A stretch of 64,000 nt of DNA from contig NC_041016.1 of the NCBI RefSeq assembly GCF_004193775.1, forward strand, positions 40,152,522 through 40,216,521. The letters are read 5' to 3'. Positions 1-12,100 of this stretch are shown here, in pieces. This DNA comes from Glycine soja. Its lineage: Eukaryota; Streptophyta; Magnoliopsida; Fabales; Fabaceae. A program made the position numbers and the translations under genes. Position 1 is the stretch's first letter; each line of letters opens with the position of its first letter. Below the pieces are notes generated by a model. The model made no database searches and was not told where the DNA came from. It saw only the letters and a list, made by a program, of their open reading frames with translations.

Positions 1-1753
1 AGACTAGGCTGCCAATTAGAAACAGACCGGGATTAACTCAACCCCAAAAGCTAACTTGAAAGGAGAGGATTGCCCAAGACTTATAAGTAGCAATTTAGCC
101 ATATTCTTAGTCAATGTGCCCTCACTACCAGCATTGGACCTCTAGAGGATGAAGCTTGCAGCATTGGACATTAACCCAACTTTAAGACCATATACGCTTT
201 AATACCACATTAGAAATATACCAAACTTAATTCAACCTCAAAGCTAACTCAAGGAGAGAGGATTACCCCATCCTTAAAAGTTAAAAGGAAAATTTTGTCC
301 CTCATTCCTATAGTTGATTCAAATGTTGTTAAAATGGTACCGACACTTGTAATATTTCATTCATAAAAAATTAGTCATTGAAATCCACTCAGCATGCAGT
401 TTGGGGAAGGCTCATCAGTTGCCTTCCATATCATGATTGTCATCTACTTCTGTTTACCATTTTTTAACTTATATTTACTGATCTTGGGGACTAGTCCTAT
501 GTTATCATCTAGTGGAATCTCAGACAATGTAACTTACGTTGATGCCTGCACACACTAAATTTGGATTTATTTACTCCATTCTAAATCTGACGGCATTTAT
601 CTTTCATTAGTTTAAATCTATTGTAGAGTTGCTACTAAGCACCAAAAGCAAATCTATCCAGTCTAATGATGAATGGGTGTTTCACCCTCTAGACTAGGCT
701 GTCTGATTATAAATTCCTTAGGTCACTATAACATGTGTTCTGCCCAAAAAGGATACAAACGATTTATCTCAAGATGGTAGGCTTTATATCCCTAAGGATA
801 TCCTCTTCTATGTTTCATTTAAGTCTGACAACTCTCCATTCTTTGCCCTGCCCCTCTCTCCCCATTTCAGCATATCCACCTCTTCTTTCATTTCATATTA
901 CTCCCACTTCATCTTTTTCTGATTTCACTGTCTACCACTTCTTCCATCTCTTCAATCTCTATCCCCAAGCAACATTTTGTTTCATCAGCAGGATGTGAAT
1001 AACACCATTTTTAATAAGGAACTTGATTACTTGATGAAGTTTATTTGCAATAACCTAGTTTTGAATCTGCTGATAAATCTTCAGTTTTTAAGGCAGGCTA
1101 CTATGGTTCATAAAACTATGCTCTTTACTTCAGTCCTAGATGGCCCAGGAGAAAAAGGCCCAACCTCATCTGTGGGACCCACCCTGGGCTATAACACCAT
1201 TTGGGAATAGGGAAGAATCTAAGTAAAAGCTATACTCAGGATTTATTAGCCAAACATAGGTAGTATAAATACAAGCTATTCTACAACAATCGACAAATCT
1301 GATCCCACAATTTCCCCAGTTAAATAAAAATAACAAAAACCAAAAATAAAAATAAAAAATTGAATAACATAATCAATGCATGGAAAGACAACAAACCAAA
1401 AAGGGGATTGCATTAAAGTATTAAGCAGAGTAGAATCCTAACAAGGTAGTTAAAATAGAGATTTTACCTCACATCATGAAGGAGGTTACAAATTGTAAAA
1501 TCATAAATCAAATCGTAAGATTTTACAAACTTCATATACATATGCTAATATGCATATAAATTCATATACATGAGTATTAGTACATATGGCCCATATCATA
1601 ATCCAAATTCCATAAATGAAATGCATAATATTTGTAAGTCATAACCCTTAATCCATCTCCACTTTAGGTCAGAACTGTAACCAAAGTAACATAATAAAAG
1701 GTGGATGTGGGTTCTAACAAGAACGTAAGAAGAGAGAATAAAACAATGCCAAA
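1..1753. other. Unclassified AT-rich DNA
   Basis: I recognise no gene here. The short open frames at 735-998 and 977-1210 have no domain or codon signature. There is mild internal repetition: the text starting agactaggctg recurs at 1 and 691, and an 'aaagctaac...ggagaggatt' phrase recurs near 50 and 240. This suggests decayed transposon sequence. Confidence 0.5.
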
Positions 1754-1907
1754 CTGATAGCAATACAGAGAGGGTTGATACCAGACCAAGCAGGAACATC
1801 AAGAGGCCCAATTATCTTTGTGATTACGTATGATAGCAATACAGAGAGGGTTGATACCAGACCAAGCAGGAACATCAAGAGGCCCAATTATCAAGAGGGT
1901 TGATACC
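1754..1907 (+). repeat. Tandem copies of a polyprotein C-terminal segment
   Basis: The segment 1754-1833 is repeated immediately as 1831-1892 (period 76), and the 14-mer agagggttgatacc occurs a third time at 1894-1907, where the minus-strand copia pol frame begins. Read on the plus strand, each copy ends in a basic tail ([16 protein letters not shown] then stop), as at the end of retroelement polyproteins. The same 80 bp recurs in the same orientation at 21655-21734. I infer a junction made through the shared 14-mer. Confidence 0.7.
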
Positions 1908-3297
1908 TTTTGTAAGAATGTCAACAACTTGTTGTGAAGAAGGAACAAAAGGCATGCAAATTAGGCCGGCGTCCACCTTTTCCTTTATGAAATGTCTATC
2001 AATTTCAACATGCTTGTTTTGGTCATGTTGAACAAGGTTTTGGGAGATACTGATTGTAGTTTGTTATCACAATACAATTTCATTGGAAGAGTCATAGGAA
2101 GCTGCAATTCTTCTAGAATCCTTTTAAGCCATAAAATCTCACAAACACCTTGGTCCATTGCCCTATAGTCAGCCTCGGCACTGCTCCTAGCCACAACATC
2201 TTATTTTTTGCTCCTCCAAGTAACCAAGTTTCCCCAAACAAATGTGCAGTAATCAGATGTTAATTTTTGATCAGTAATAGATCCTGCCCAATCTGCATCT
2301 GTGAATGCTTCAATAGCTTCCTGTCCAATTTTTTTGAAAAATAATCCTCTGCCTGGAGTACTTTTAAGGTACCTTAAAATTCGATGGACAACCTCCAAAT
2401 GTTCTTCGTGTGGTGATTGCATGAATTGGCTCACTAAACTGACTATAAAGGCTATATCTGGACGGGTATGGGATAGATAATTTAACCTCCCCACTAATCT
2501 TTGATATGGGATTGTGTCTATTGGGCCTCCTTTGCCTTCACTCTGAAGTTTTTGGTTGGGGTCTATTGGAGTATTTGCTTGCCTACAACTCATCATCCCA
2601 GTTTCTTTGAGTAGGTCCAGAATATACTTCTGTTGAGACACACAATCTCCTTTTTTGATCTTGCAACCTCCATTCCCAAAAAATATTTTAGGGATCCGAG
2701 GTCTTTAATCTAAATTCACCCACAAGAGATGCCTTCAAATTATTTATTTCTCTATAATCATCCCCGGCAATTACAATATCATCCACATAGTCAATCAATA
2801 CAGCCATCTTTCCTTTAGAAGAGTGTTTCACAAACATGGTGTGATCACTCTGACACCGAGAGTATCCCAGCTTCTTAATAAACTGGGCAAATCTCTCAAA
2901 CCATGCTCTAGGTGACTGTTTCAAGTCATACAAAGACTTTTGAAGCTTGCAAATCTTTTGACAAACTGAGATTCAAAACCAGGAGGTGAGTCCATGTAGA
3001 CTTCCTCCTCTAAGTCCCCATTTAAAAAGACATTCTTTACGTCAAGTTGATGTAATGGATAACCTAAATTTACAGCCAATGATAAGAAGACTCTAATGGT
3101 GTTAAGTTTTGAAACATGAGCAAAAGTTTCTGAGTAATCAATATCATAGGTTTGTGTGAAGCCTTTGGCAACTAGCCTGGCCTTGTACCTCTCAACAAAC
3201 CCATCTACGTTATATTTGATAGTAAACACCCATTTGCATCCCACAGTTGTTTTTCCTCTTGTTAGGTCCACCACTTTCCAAGTTTAATTTTTTTTCT
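1893..3297 (-). pseudogene. Copia reverse transcriptase and RNase H remnant
   Basis: This is the C-terminal half of the copia polyprotein. The reverse transcriptase begins near 3280 ([14 protein letters not shown]), continues through [12 protein letters not shown] and [11 protein letters not shown], shifts frame near 2930, and carries the catalytic YVDD box near 2790. The RT/RNase H connection contains RHTRPDIAF-like and GRLNYL signatures near 2470-2510. RNase H follows (DADWAG near 2300; SSAEADYRAM near 2185) and reads to a TKG motif at about 1908. Frame breaks near 2200, 2650 and 2930 separate otherwise clean blocks, so no functional enzyme is encoded. The frame joins the split integrase upstream. 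Confidence 0.9.
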
Positions 3298-4799
3298 AGA
3301 GCTCTCATCTCCTCCAAGACAGCTTCCTTCCACTTAGGAACCCTTAGAGCTTCCTGTATATCTCTTGGCATTTCTATTTTTGTCAGTTCACAAGTAAAAA
3401 CTCTAAAGGTAGGAGACAATTTTTCATAAGATATAAAATTAGAAATAGGATATTTTGTACAGGACCTTACAGCTTTACTAACAGCAATAGGAAGGTCAGA
3501 ATTGTCAAAAAAAGGTTCAACAAGCTCAGGAACAGTAAGAACAGATTCAAATTCCATAGTATTTTGAATGGGCTGAACAAAACTAGAAGGATTCTTACCT
3601 GATGGATCCTCGGATGACTGGTAGTTTCGAGAATCATTTGGATCTATTCTTTGAGGTCTTTTTTTCCTTAAGTAAACACGGTCAAAGGGCTGAATACCCT
3701 TATTACCAACTCTAATTGTCTCATTTTTAACTTCTGGTTTTGACAATACAGTTTCTGAAATATCAATTGGTTTTGAACAAAACTAGAAGGATTCTTACCT
3801 GATGAATCCTTGAATGACTAGCAGTTTCAAGAATCATTTGGTTATATTCTTTGAGGTCTTTTTTTCCTTAAGTAAACACGGTCAAAGGGTTGAATACCCT
3901 TGTTACCAACTCTAATTGTCTCATTTTCAACTTCTGGTTTTGACAATACAGTTTTTGAAATATCATTTTCATGGCTGTCTTGACTTAACTGGTTTGATTC
4001 ACCCAAATTTTTGCTTTTCCAATGTCTGCCTCTTCTAAATTTTCCAAAAAATCCAAACTTTTTGAGAAATCTAAATTTTGTGTTTGAAAATATTGAACAT
4101 CTTCCTCTTGTCTCCCCCTTGAGGACGATCACTAAAAAAAAGGAGTTTTTTCAAAAATGATAACATCCATAGTAACAAAGGTTTTCTTGAAAGTGGGATC
4201 AAAACATTTGTATCCCTTTTGGTTGGGAGCATAGTCAACAAAAACACATTTTTATGCTCTAGGCTCAAGTTTCCCTTGGTTTGGTTCATGAATATGTACA
4301 AAAACAGTGCACCCAAATATTTTCAGAGGTAGAGTACACGAGAGACTGTTATTTGGAAAAACACTTGTGAAAAAATCTAATGGAGTTCTGAAATTCAAGA
4401 TTTTGCTAGGCATTCTATTTATCAAATATGTTCTAGTAAGAATTGCTTCACCCCAAAGATATTTTGGTTCCTTATTTTGAAACAATAATGCCCTAGCTAC
4501 TTCAAGAAGGTGTCTATTTTTCCGTTCAGCCACTCCATTTTGTTGTGGAGTGTCAACACAAGAGCTTTGATGAATTATGCCATTTTCAAGAAAGAACTTT
4601 CTTAAGTGCTTGTTAAAATATTCCATTCCATTGTCACTACGAAAAATTTTAATTTTCACTTGAAATTGTGTTTGCATCATTTGAAAAAAAGTTTTGAATA
4701 TGCTTTCAACTTCAGATTTTGTTTTCATCAAGTAAACCCATGTTATCCGAGTATGATCATCTATGAAGGTTATAAACCATCTTTTTCCATTTGGTGTAG
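3298..4799 (-). pseudogene. Copia integrase core and spacer to reverse transcriptase
   Basis: This is the catalytic core of a copia integrase. The DDE residues are visible as the Asp of FIDDHTR (near 4770), the Asp of RSDNGMEY (near 4630) and the Glu of VAERKNRHLLEVAR (near 4520). A PxxQNGVAER motif and a KCVFVDYAPNQKGYKC block follow. The spacer toward RT contains a 200-bp tandem duplication and several frame changes. Its N-terminal partner, with the HHCC zinc region, lies 11.7 kb away at 16541-16780, beyond the nested gypsy elements. Decayed and non-functional. Confidence 0.9.
3575..3968 (-). repeat. 200-bp tandem duplication inside copia pol
   Basis: 3575-3774 and 3775-3968 are two consecutive copies of the same sequence (both begin gaacaaaactagaagg), differing by scattered substitutions. 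The copy lies in the poorly conserved spacer between integrase and reverse transcriptase. Confidence 0.85.
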
Positions 4800-5774
4800 T
4801 GATGTAGCTCCATTGGAGCTTGTAGGCCTTGGATCTTCTTCATCAATGGAGTCATTTGCTTCTTGAGGTATGATTGTAGCGGAATGGAGAAGGAGAAAGA
4901 TGATTGGAGATGCCACTTCAAGAAAAAGATGAGTCTAGAAGAAGCTCCCCACCATAGGAAGTCATGGATAAGAGCTTGAAGGTAGAAGAAGATGAACGGA
5001 GGGAGCGGAAGAGAAGGAGCACGAAATTTAGTGTCTCAAAAGAGGTCTGAACTTTGAAGTTTAATTCTCAAATGATCAAAGTTGGAAAAATGCACAAACA
5101 TAGCCCTTTATTTATAGCCTAAGTGTCACACAAAATTGGAGAGAAATTTGAATTTCTATTCAAATTTCACTTGAATTTGAAATTGAATTTGTGGAGCCAA
5201 ATTTTGGAGGCAAAATTTCACTAATTATGATTAGTGAATTTCAGGTACGGTTCAGCCCACTAATCCAAGATCAAGTCCAAGATTCTCCACTAAGTGTGCT
5301 TAGGTGTCATGGAGCATCTAAAGCATGAAGGACATGCACAAAGCGTGACTATATGATGTGGCAATGAGGTGTAGCAAGCAAATGCTCACCTCCCCTCTAA
5401 AATTTAATTGGATTAGGCTTCTCTCAATTCAATTAAATTTATTTTCCAACACACACATCAAATATTCACTTAATGCATGTGAAATTATAAAACTACCCCT
5501 AATATAAAAACTAGTCTAGGTGCCCTAAAATACAAGGGCTGAAAAAATCCTATATTTCTAGGGTACCATACCTACATTATGGAGCCCTAAATACAAGGAC
5601 AAAAAATAATGAAATCTTAATCTAATATGTACAAAGATAAGTGGGCCCATACTTAGCCCATGGGCCCGAAATCTACCATAAGGCTCATGAGAACACTAAG
5701 GCCTTCTCTTGCATCTCTAGCCCAATCTACTTGGAGTCTTCTATCTAATGCCCTTACAGGGTAGGATTGCATCA
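4800..5774 (-). repeat. 3' LTR of the middle gypsy element
   Basis: 975 bp, colinear with 15592-16540 with scattered substitutions and a short length difference. It begins TGATGCAATCC in element sense and ends in CA. Divergence from its partner looks greater than between the inner Calypso LTRs, as the nesting order predicts. Confidence 0.88.
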
Positions 5775-5786
5775 TTCCCTCCCCTT

Positions 5787-6902
5787 GAAATGGATTTGAC
5801 CTCAAATCCCGAGGTTCTTGAAACTCTAGGCTTTTTACCTCAACACCTGTAACAAGAACAAAAACATATATATTAGTCGTGTTTGGTATGTTGAAGTAAG
5901 GTAAGGTTTGAAAACCCATTTCCTGAGCATCTTCCAATGAAGGAACATGGTTCCTTACCAACTCAATGAGTGGTGCTACAAGTATAGAAAAATATGAGAC
6001 AAACCTTTTGTAAAAGTTTGTTAAGTCATGGAAGTCCCAAATTTTTCTTATACTTGGTGGAGTGGGTCACTCAGGAATGACTTTTATTCTCTTTAGGTTC
6101 ATGGGAACCCCTTGATAACTATTTAAAAAATTAAGAAAAGTAATGCAATAAAACATATCTTTTTCTGTATTTTCATGTTGATTATTCCTACCAAAAAGTA
6201 TGACAAACCTAAGGTGTCCCATATGAGTACCTAAGTTTGTATTAAAAATAAAAATAAACCTACCTAATGAGTCCCTACGTACACAAATCATGAAGATGTT
6301 GGGTGCACGAGTGATTTTATAAAAGAGGGTTGCACCACTCAAAACATTCATCATACCACCTATTTTAGGAATTTGGTGCCTAATAATACCTATTTTGGAC
6401 ACCATCAAAGCACAAGGATTTAAGCTCTTATGAACCAAATCATCATCCAACAACTCCTTTACTTGAGGAATAAACTCAAGCCCAAGAGGTGTGGCAATGC
6501 TACCAAGTGTCTTTTTACGAAGGAGAAAATGTGGAGGTTGTCTAAGAGGGGAAGTTTCTTTAGTGTTTGTCTTTATTGTAAAATGACTTTCCTTCTTAGC
6601 TAACCTCTTGGAAGAGACACTTACCTCCTTACACTCCTCCTTAACAATTAATGGTTGTCCTTCTTCTTGGGGGTAGATTTCTTCACTAGATTCTTCCCCT
6701 TTTGCTTCTTCACGTTCACTAGAGAAAGGTGAAGTAGTAGCTTCATCTTGGCTACTATAAATGTCTTCGCCCCTCATAATCATGGTTTTCTTGGTGGGGC
6801 ATTGAGAAGTAATATGTCCTCTTCCAAGACATTTAAAGCACTTTATAGAGCTAGTCTTATCTTGCATATTAACCTTAGGGGGTTGCTTTTCTATGGTCCT
6901 AC
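5787..6902 (-). pseudogene. Gag zinc knuckle and scrambled pol remnant of the middle gypsy element
   Basis: The frame entering at 6902 continues gag and reaches a CCHC zinc knuckle (CFKCLGRGHITSQC, near 6830), followed by an acidic Ser/Glu-rich linker. After that only short pieces of reverse transcriptase can be recognised (VKELLDDDLVHKSLNPCA near 6430; a FYKRFV-like motif near 6010). The catalytic YxDD region, RNase H and integrase are absent. The element therefore depended on enzymes from a relative, perhaps one like the 57-61.7 kb element, whose knuckle is nearly identical. Its other half lies at 15358-15577. Confidence 0.8.
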
Positions 6903-8066
6903 TGATCGAGGTCGTACCCGAATCAAATAAACATGAAAATGCAGTAACTAGGAAGTGATCCTAGGTCGTTTCCCAACGAGCAGTGACAAACCAAATGTTC
7001 ATAATATACTTGCCGTAACAGTAACGATTGGGGGGGGGGGGTTTGTTTGTTTTGTGATTAAAGAGCAGAACAAGTAAACTGGAATACGAAACTACTAATA
7101 TTAAAAACGGGTTGTTTCCTCTGATTCAGAAGCTATTCTCTTATCCTGGGTTATGGAGAATTTGTCCCTAACAGTCAACCACTTAATCCAACCCTATTTC
7201 AATTAACTAAGTGAAAATCAACTTAGGGTTTTCAATACGTGATTAGGCACCACATACACCAGTTAGCCCTTCGTCCATTAAGCATGAACGCAAGTTAGGC
7301 TCAGAGGCAATTAATCGAACACGAAGCGTGCACTGATTAATATTCACGAATTTGGGATAACTGGTGAAGGGAAAACTGCCAGGAAACCATATTACAAGCG
7401 AAACCTCAAAGAGAGTTGGGCTTCGTCCTCAAAAGGAAACAACACCAGAAAATCTAGCCTTCCATGGATTCAAACAGAAAACGCAAATGAAACATGAAGC
7501 AGAAACGTAAATGAACAGAAACGTAAATGAGCAAAAACGTAAATGAACAGAAATGTAGATGAAACAGAAACGTAAATGAGAGTAGAAGAAGAAGCAAGAA
7601 CGAAATTGTAATTAGAAACAGGAAACGTAAAATTGCATTATGTGAACAGTAGCATTAAAGCAGAAAAACGAAAACCCTAAAACAAAAGCTCTGAATAATG
7701 AATAGCATAACAGAATGCCTTGCACGAATCCCAAGGATGCTATTTAAAAAGAGTCACTCAAAGTCACTGGGCCCTATTACAATACTCTGGCCCAAAATGA
7801 AATAAACACTGAACAACATAAAATAAAATTGCGAAATTTCCTAATTAACTAAGGTAAGCGCTGCTTAATTTGCCCTCTTCAAGTCCATAACCAAAATCCG
7901 GATTAAGCCCAATGTTTCATTAATTCCTGAAATTAGATTAAAAACATCAAATTAGCTAAATGACCCCAAATAATAAAACTGTCTGATTAATTGACAATTA
8001 AGACCAATCAGTAATTAAAATGGTGCAAAAAGGGTTTTGAAAATAGAAGAAAATGATGGCACATCA
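6903..8066 (-). repeat. 3' LTR of the Calypso-type element
   Basis: 1164 bp, nearly identical to 14199-15357. The main length difference is a G-run near 7030 (longer here). It contains several 'aaacgtaaatgaacag'-like short repeats near 7500-7570 shared by both LTRs. Confidence 0.92.
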
Positions 8067-9111
8067 AAACCCCCCATACTTAGCCTTTTGCACTCCTGGG
8101 CAAAATGAAACAAAGAACAAAATCCAAGGGTATCAAAGAGAGACAAACGAAAACATTCACATATTTCTCAATGAACATCAAGGAATGAAAGTAATGGGTA
8201 ACATCTAACATAAGGAGATCTGAAAAGTCAAGACATTCATGAAAATCATCCAAGCAACCCAATCATGGCAAAATAGTTAATCAGCTCAAGAATGAAAAGT
8301 GATAAAGCCTCACAAGATATACACTCTATCTCTCAAGTGTCTAGGCTACTATTTACCCTCAAAGCACCCATGAAAACAAACACCACATAAACTTGGCAAG
8401 ATTCTAAAATTGACAATCAACCCATAAACACAAGCACATGAGGATCAAAAGGTCTTTTAAGGTTGTAATGGGGCCAAGGACAAGGTATGGAAAAATATGG
8501 AATAAGTGGCTAAATCCCAAAAGAATAGAGGAGCAATGGGGAATAAGTGCATAATAAGAAAAAATAAGAAAATAAAAAGAAGTAAAGATAAAATTTAAAC
8601 ATAAAGAGTAGAACCAAGAGTCTCATCATTCTTTTGCCATTTAAGATCTTATTCACTCAACTTTATTGCTTTTCTTTTTCATTTTCGATTTTTTTTTTGA
8701 AACATATCCTTTGAGAAACAGCATTTCATTCAGCTTGTCCAACATTTAACCAATATACAATGTACATCAAGTATGGCCCAAAATACATCATGAAGTATAA
8801 CCAACAAAACAAGTTATCCAATGAAACAAAAACCCCCCCACACTTATTCACAAAACAATTCCAAAGTTCCAAAATTCCTTAAGGCTTGTAGTGAGCTTCA
8901 AAACAAGGAAAGGGAAACAAGGCTCAAAAGGGCTATCAAAGGAATTAATTCAAGGTAAGTCCATTTGGCTAGAAGCTTATAAGAACAAAATTGCCTCAAT
9001 CATTTCCAAATATGCATGTGAATTAGGACGCATCAACAAGAATCAAGCCAAGGCTATTGTGCAAGCAATCAATGGGGCAAAACACACCAAATGATTATGA
9101 TGATGGATGGC
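8067..9111 (-). other. Non-coding 3' region of the Calypso-type element
   Basis: Between the RNase H stop and the 3' LTR there is no integrase or envelope-like frame. Two purine-tract-like motifs occur in element sense: GGGGGG next to the LTR and a second G7 run near 8835. I see only AT-rich text besides these. Confidence 0.6.
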
Positions 9112-12100
9112 TCAAATTCTCACAAAGGTAAACTCTTGGAGCCAGAGCATCCATCGAATCAACCTAGGCTTAGAATCAGCCTTCTTCAACAAGTACTTTA
9201 GAGCTGCATGGTCAGTATAAACAATAATGCGGGTACCAAGCAAATAAGATCGAAATTTTTCAAGAGCAAAAACTATGGCTAGAAGCTCTTTCTCAGTAGT
9301 AGTATAATTCGCTTGGGCAGCATCTAAAGTCCTAGAAGCATAATATATCACCCTGGGCAATTTATCAATTTTCTGAGCAAGGACAGCCCCCAATGCATAA
9401 TTTGATGCATCACACATAAGCTCAAAAGGGGATGTCCAATCGGGTGCCTGGATGATGGGGGTGGTAGTCAGTGCTCTTTTGAGGCAATCAAAAGCCTCTT
9501 TGCATCTGTCATTAAAGTCAAACTCCACCTCCTTTCGCAACAAGTTGGACAATGGAAGGGCTACTTTGCTAAAATCCCTTATAAAGCGCCTGTAGAATCC
9601 TGCATGACCAAGAAAAGATCGCACCTCTCGCACACAAGAGGGGTAAGGCAATTGTGAAATATCAGAAATTTTTGCAGGATCTACTTCAATACCCTTATTG
9701 GAAATAATGTGGCCTAAAACTATACCTTGCTCAACCATAAAATGACATTTTTCAAAATTTAGAACAAGGTTAGTTTCAATGCATCTATTCAAAACTTTTT
9801 CCAAACTATTCAAACAACCATCAAAAGAGGATCCAAATACAGTGAAATCATCCATAAACACCTCTATGCAATTTTCTAAAAAATCACTGAAAATACTAAT
9901 CATGCACCGCTGGAAGGTACCAGGGGCATTGCACAGGCCGAAAGGCATCCTCCTATAGGCAAAAGTGCCGAAGGGGCAGGTGAATGTGGTCTTTTCCTGA
10001 TCCTCAGAAGCAATAGTAATTTGCATATAACCAAAAAAATCATCAAGGAAACAGTAGTGGGATTTACCTGCCAGGCGTTCAAGCATCTGGTCAATGAATG
10101 GCAGGGGAAAATGGTCCTTTTTGGTAACCTGGTTCAGCCTCCTATAGTCAATGCAGACTCTCCAACTGTTCTGCACCCGAGTAGGAATTAGCTCCTCCTT
10201 CTCATTTTTTATCACTGTGAGGCCGGTCTTCTTCGGGACTACCTGGACGGGACTCACCCATTGGTTGTCGGAGATAGGATAAATGATTCCAGCTTGCAAA
10301 AGTTTGGTTATCTTCTTCTTCACTACATCAAGAATCACCGGGTTGAGTCTTCTCTGTGGCTGTCTTACTGGTTTAGCTCCATCCTCTAAATTTATTCGAT
10401 GCATACATGTGGATGGGCTAATACCAGGAATGTCCGCCAAGGTCCAGCCTATAGCCTTCTTATGCTTCTTGAGAACTGACAACAACTTCTCCTCTAGCTC
10501 ATCAGCAAGGGAGGCAGATATAATCACTGGAAAACTCTTGCTATCATCCAAGTAAGCGTATTTTAAATTTGATGGCAGAGGCTTCAATTCTGGTGTGGTC
10601 GGCTGGACAGTGGTAGAAGGAGATGGTTTCTCAGCCTTTACCTCATAAAGAAAGTCAGAGGTATGTGTACTTTCTGAAACATGGTTAGTCCTATCTGACT
10701 CTATAAAATCAATCTCAAGAGGTAAAACACCACCACCAGACATGCAATCAATATCACTCTCAGATTCACTCTCAGCATCAAATTCAGACATATGATCAAG
10801 TACAATTTCAGACTCAATGCATGAAGAGTGAGAGGCATGCAGATTAGAATAAAGATCAGTCATGTATTCATCAACAACATGGTCAATTATTTCAGCACGA
10901 AATACAGAAAGATCTTCAGATGGGTATTTCATAACATCCAGAATATTAAAATGAACAGTTATATCACCAAACTCCATGGATAGTGTGCCTGCATAAACAT
11001 CTATCTTAGTTCTAGCAGTTTTCATAAAGGGTCTGCCTAGAATGATGGGAACTGATCCTTGAGAAAATCCATCTTCCATATTCAAAATATAAAAATCAAC
11101 AAGGAAAATCAGTTCACCAACTCTAACTAAGACATCTTCTATGAAACCAACAGGGTAGGCAACACTTCTATTAGCTAAATGAATTACCACATCAGTTGAC
11201 TGTAAGGGACCTAGAGATAGAGAATTAAAAATAGACAGAGGCATAACACTAACAGAAGCTCCTAAGTCTAGCATGGCATTGTCAAACTTACTATTCCCTA
11301 TAATACAAGGTATGCTGAATGTACCTGGATCTTTGCATTTTTCAAGAATTTGAGGAACAGATTTACCAATCAATGCGGAGACATTTCTGCCCATGCTAAT
11401 CCGTTCACTTCCTTTAAGCTTCCGCTTATTAGTGCACAACTCCTTCAAGAATTTGGCATATCTTGGAATTTGCTTTATTGCATCCAACAGAGGTATGTTT
11501 ACCTCTACTTTTCTAAACGTTTCCAAGATCTCTTTCTCTGCCTCTTCCATTTTTTTGTTGGAAACTGCTCTTGGAGGGAATGGAAGAGGGGGAATGAGCT
11601 GCTTCTGCAAATCAGAATTACCTGTGGAAGAAGATTCACCTGCACAGAAATTGTTAGGTAAATTTTTGTCGTCACCTTTTTCTGGAGTAGAGTGAAGTTT
11701 GGCAGGTTCATTTGCAGATGAGGAAGGTGCTACGGGTTGAGGTCCTTGACACTGCTTTCCCGACCTCAATGAAATGGCACTGACAATTTTGGGATTTTGG
11801 ACAGCTTGAAAAGGCAGCTTGTCAGAATTCTGGGACTGTTGTTGATTCAATTGGGTAGCCAATTGTCCCATCTGATTGGTTAAGCTCTGAATGGAGGCTA
11901 TGGTCTCTTGCTGAAACTGCATGTTCTGCATAGTCATTTGCCTCACAAGTTCTTCGAGGGAAGGTTGTGGAGGGGCCTCAACTGTTGGTTGTTTCTGGGG
12001 TTGTTGTTGTTGTTGGATTGGTGGAGGAATGTATGGTCTGCTTGGGCCAGCAGCATTTTGGAAGGAAGGAGCAGGCTGCTGTTGTTGTTGCTGAGGGCTG

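Noticed and set aside
735..1210. Two overlapping frames of 87 and 77 codons
   Set aside because: No domain, no splice context, and composition like non-coding DNA.
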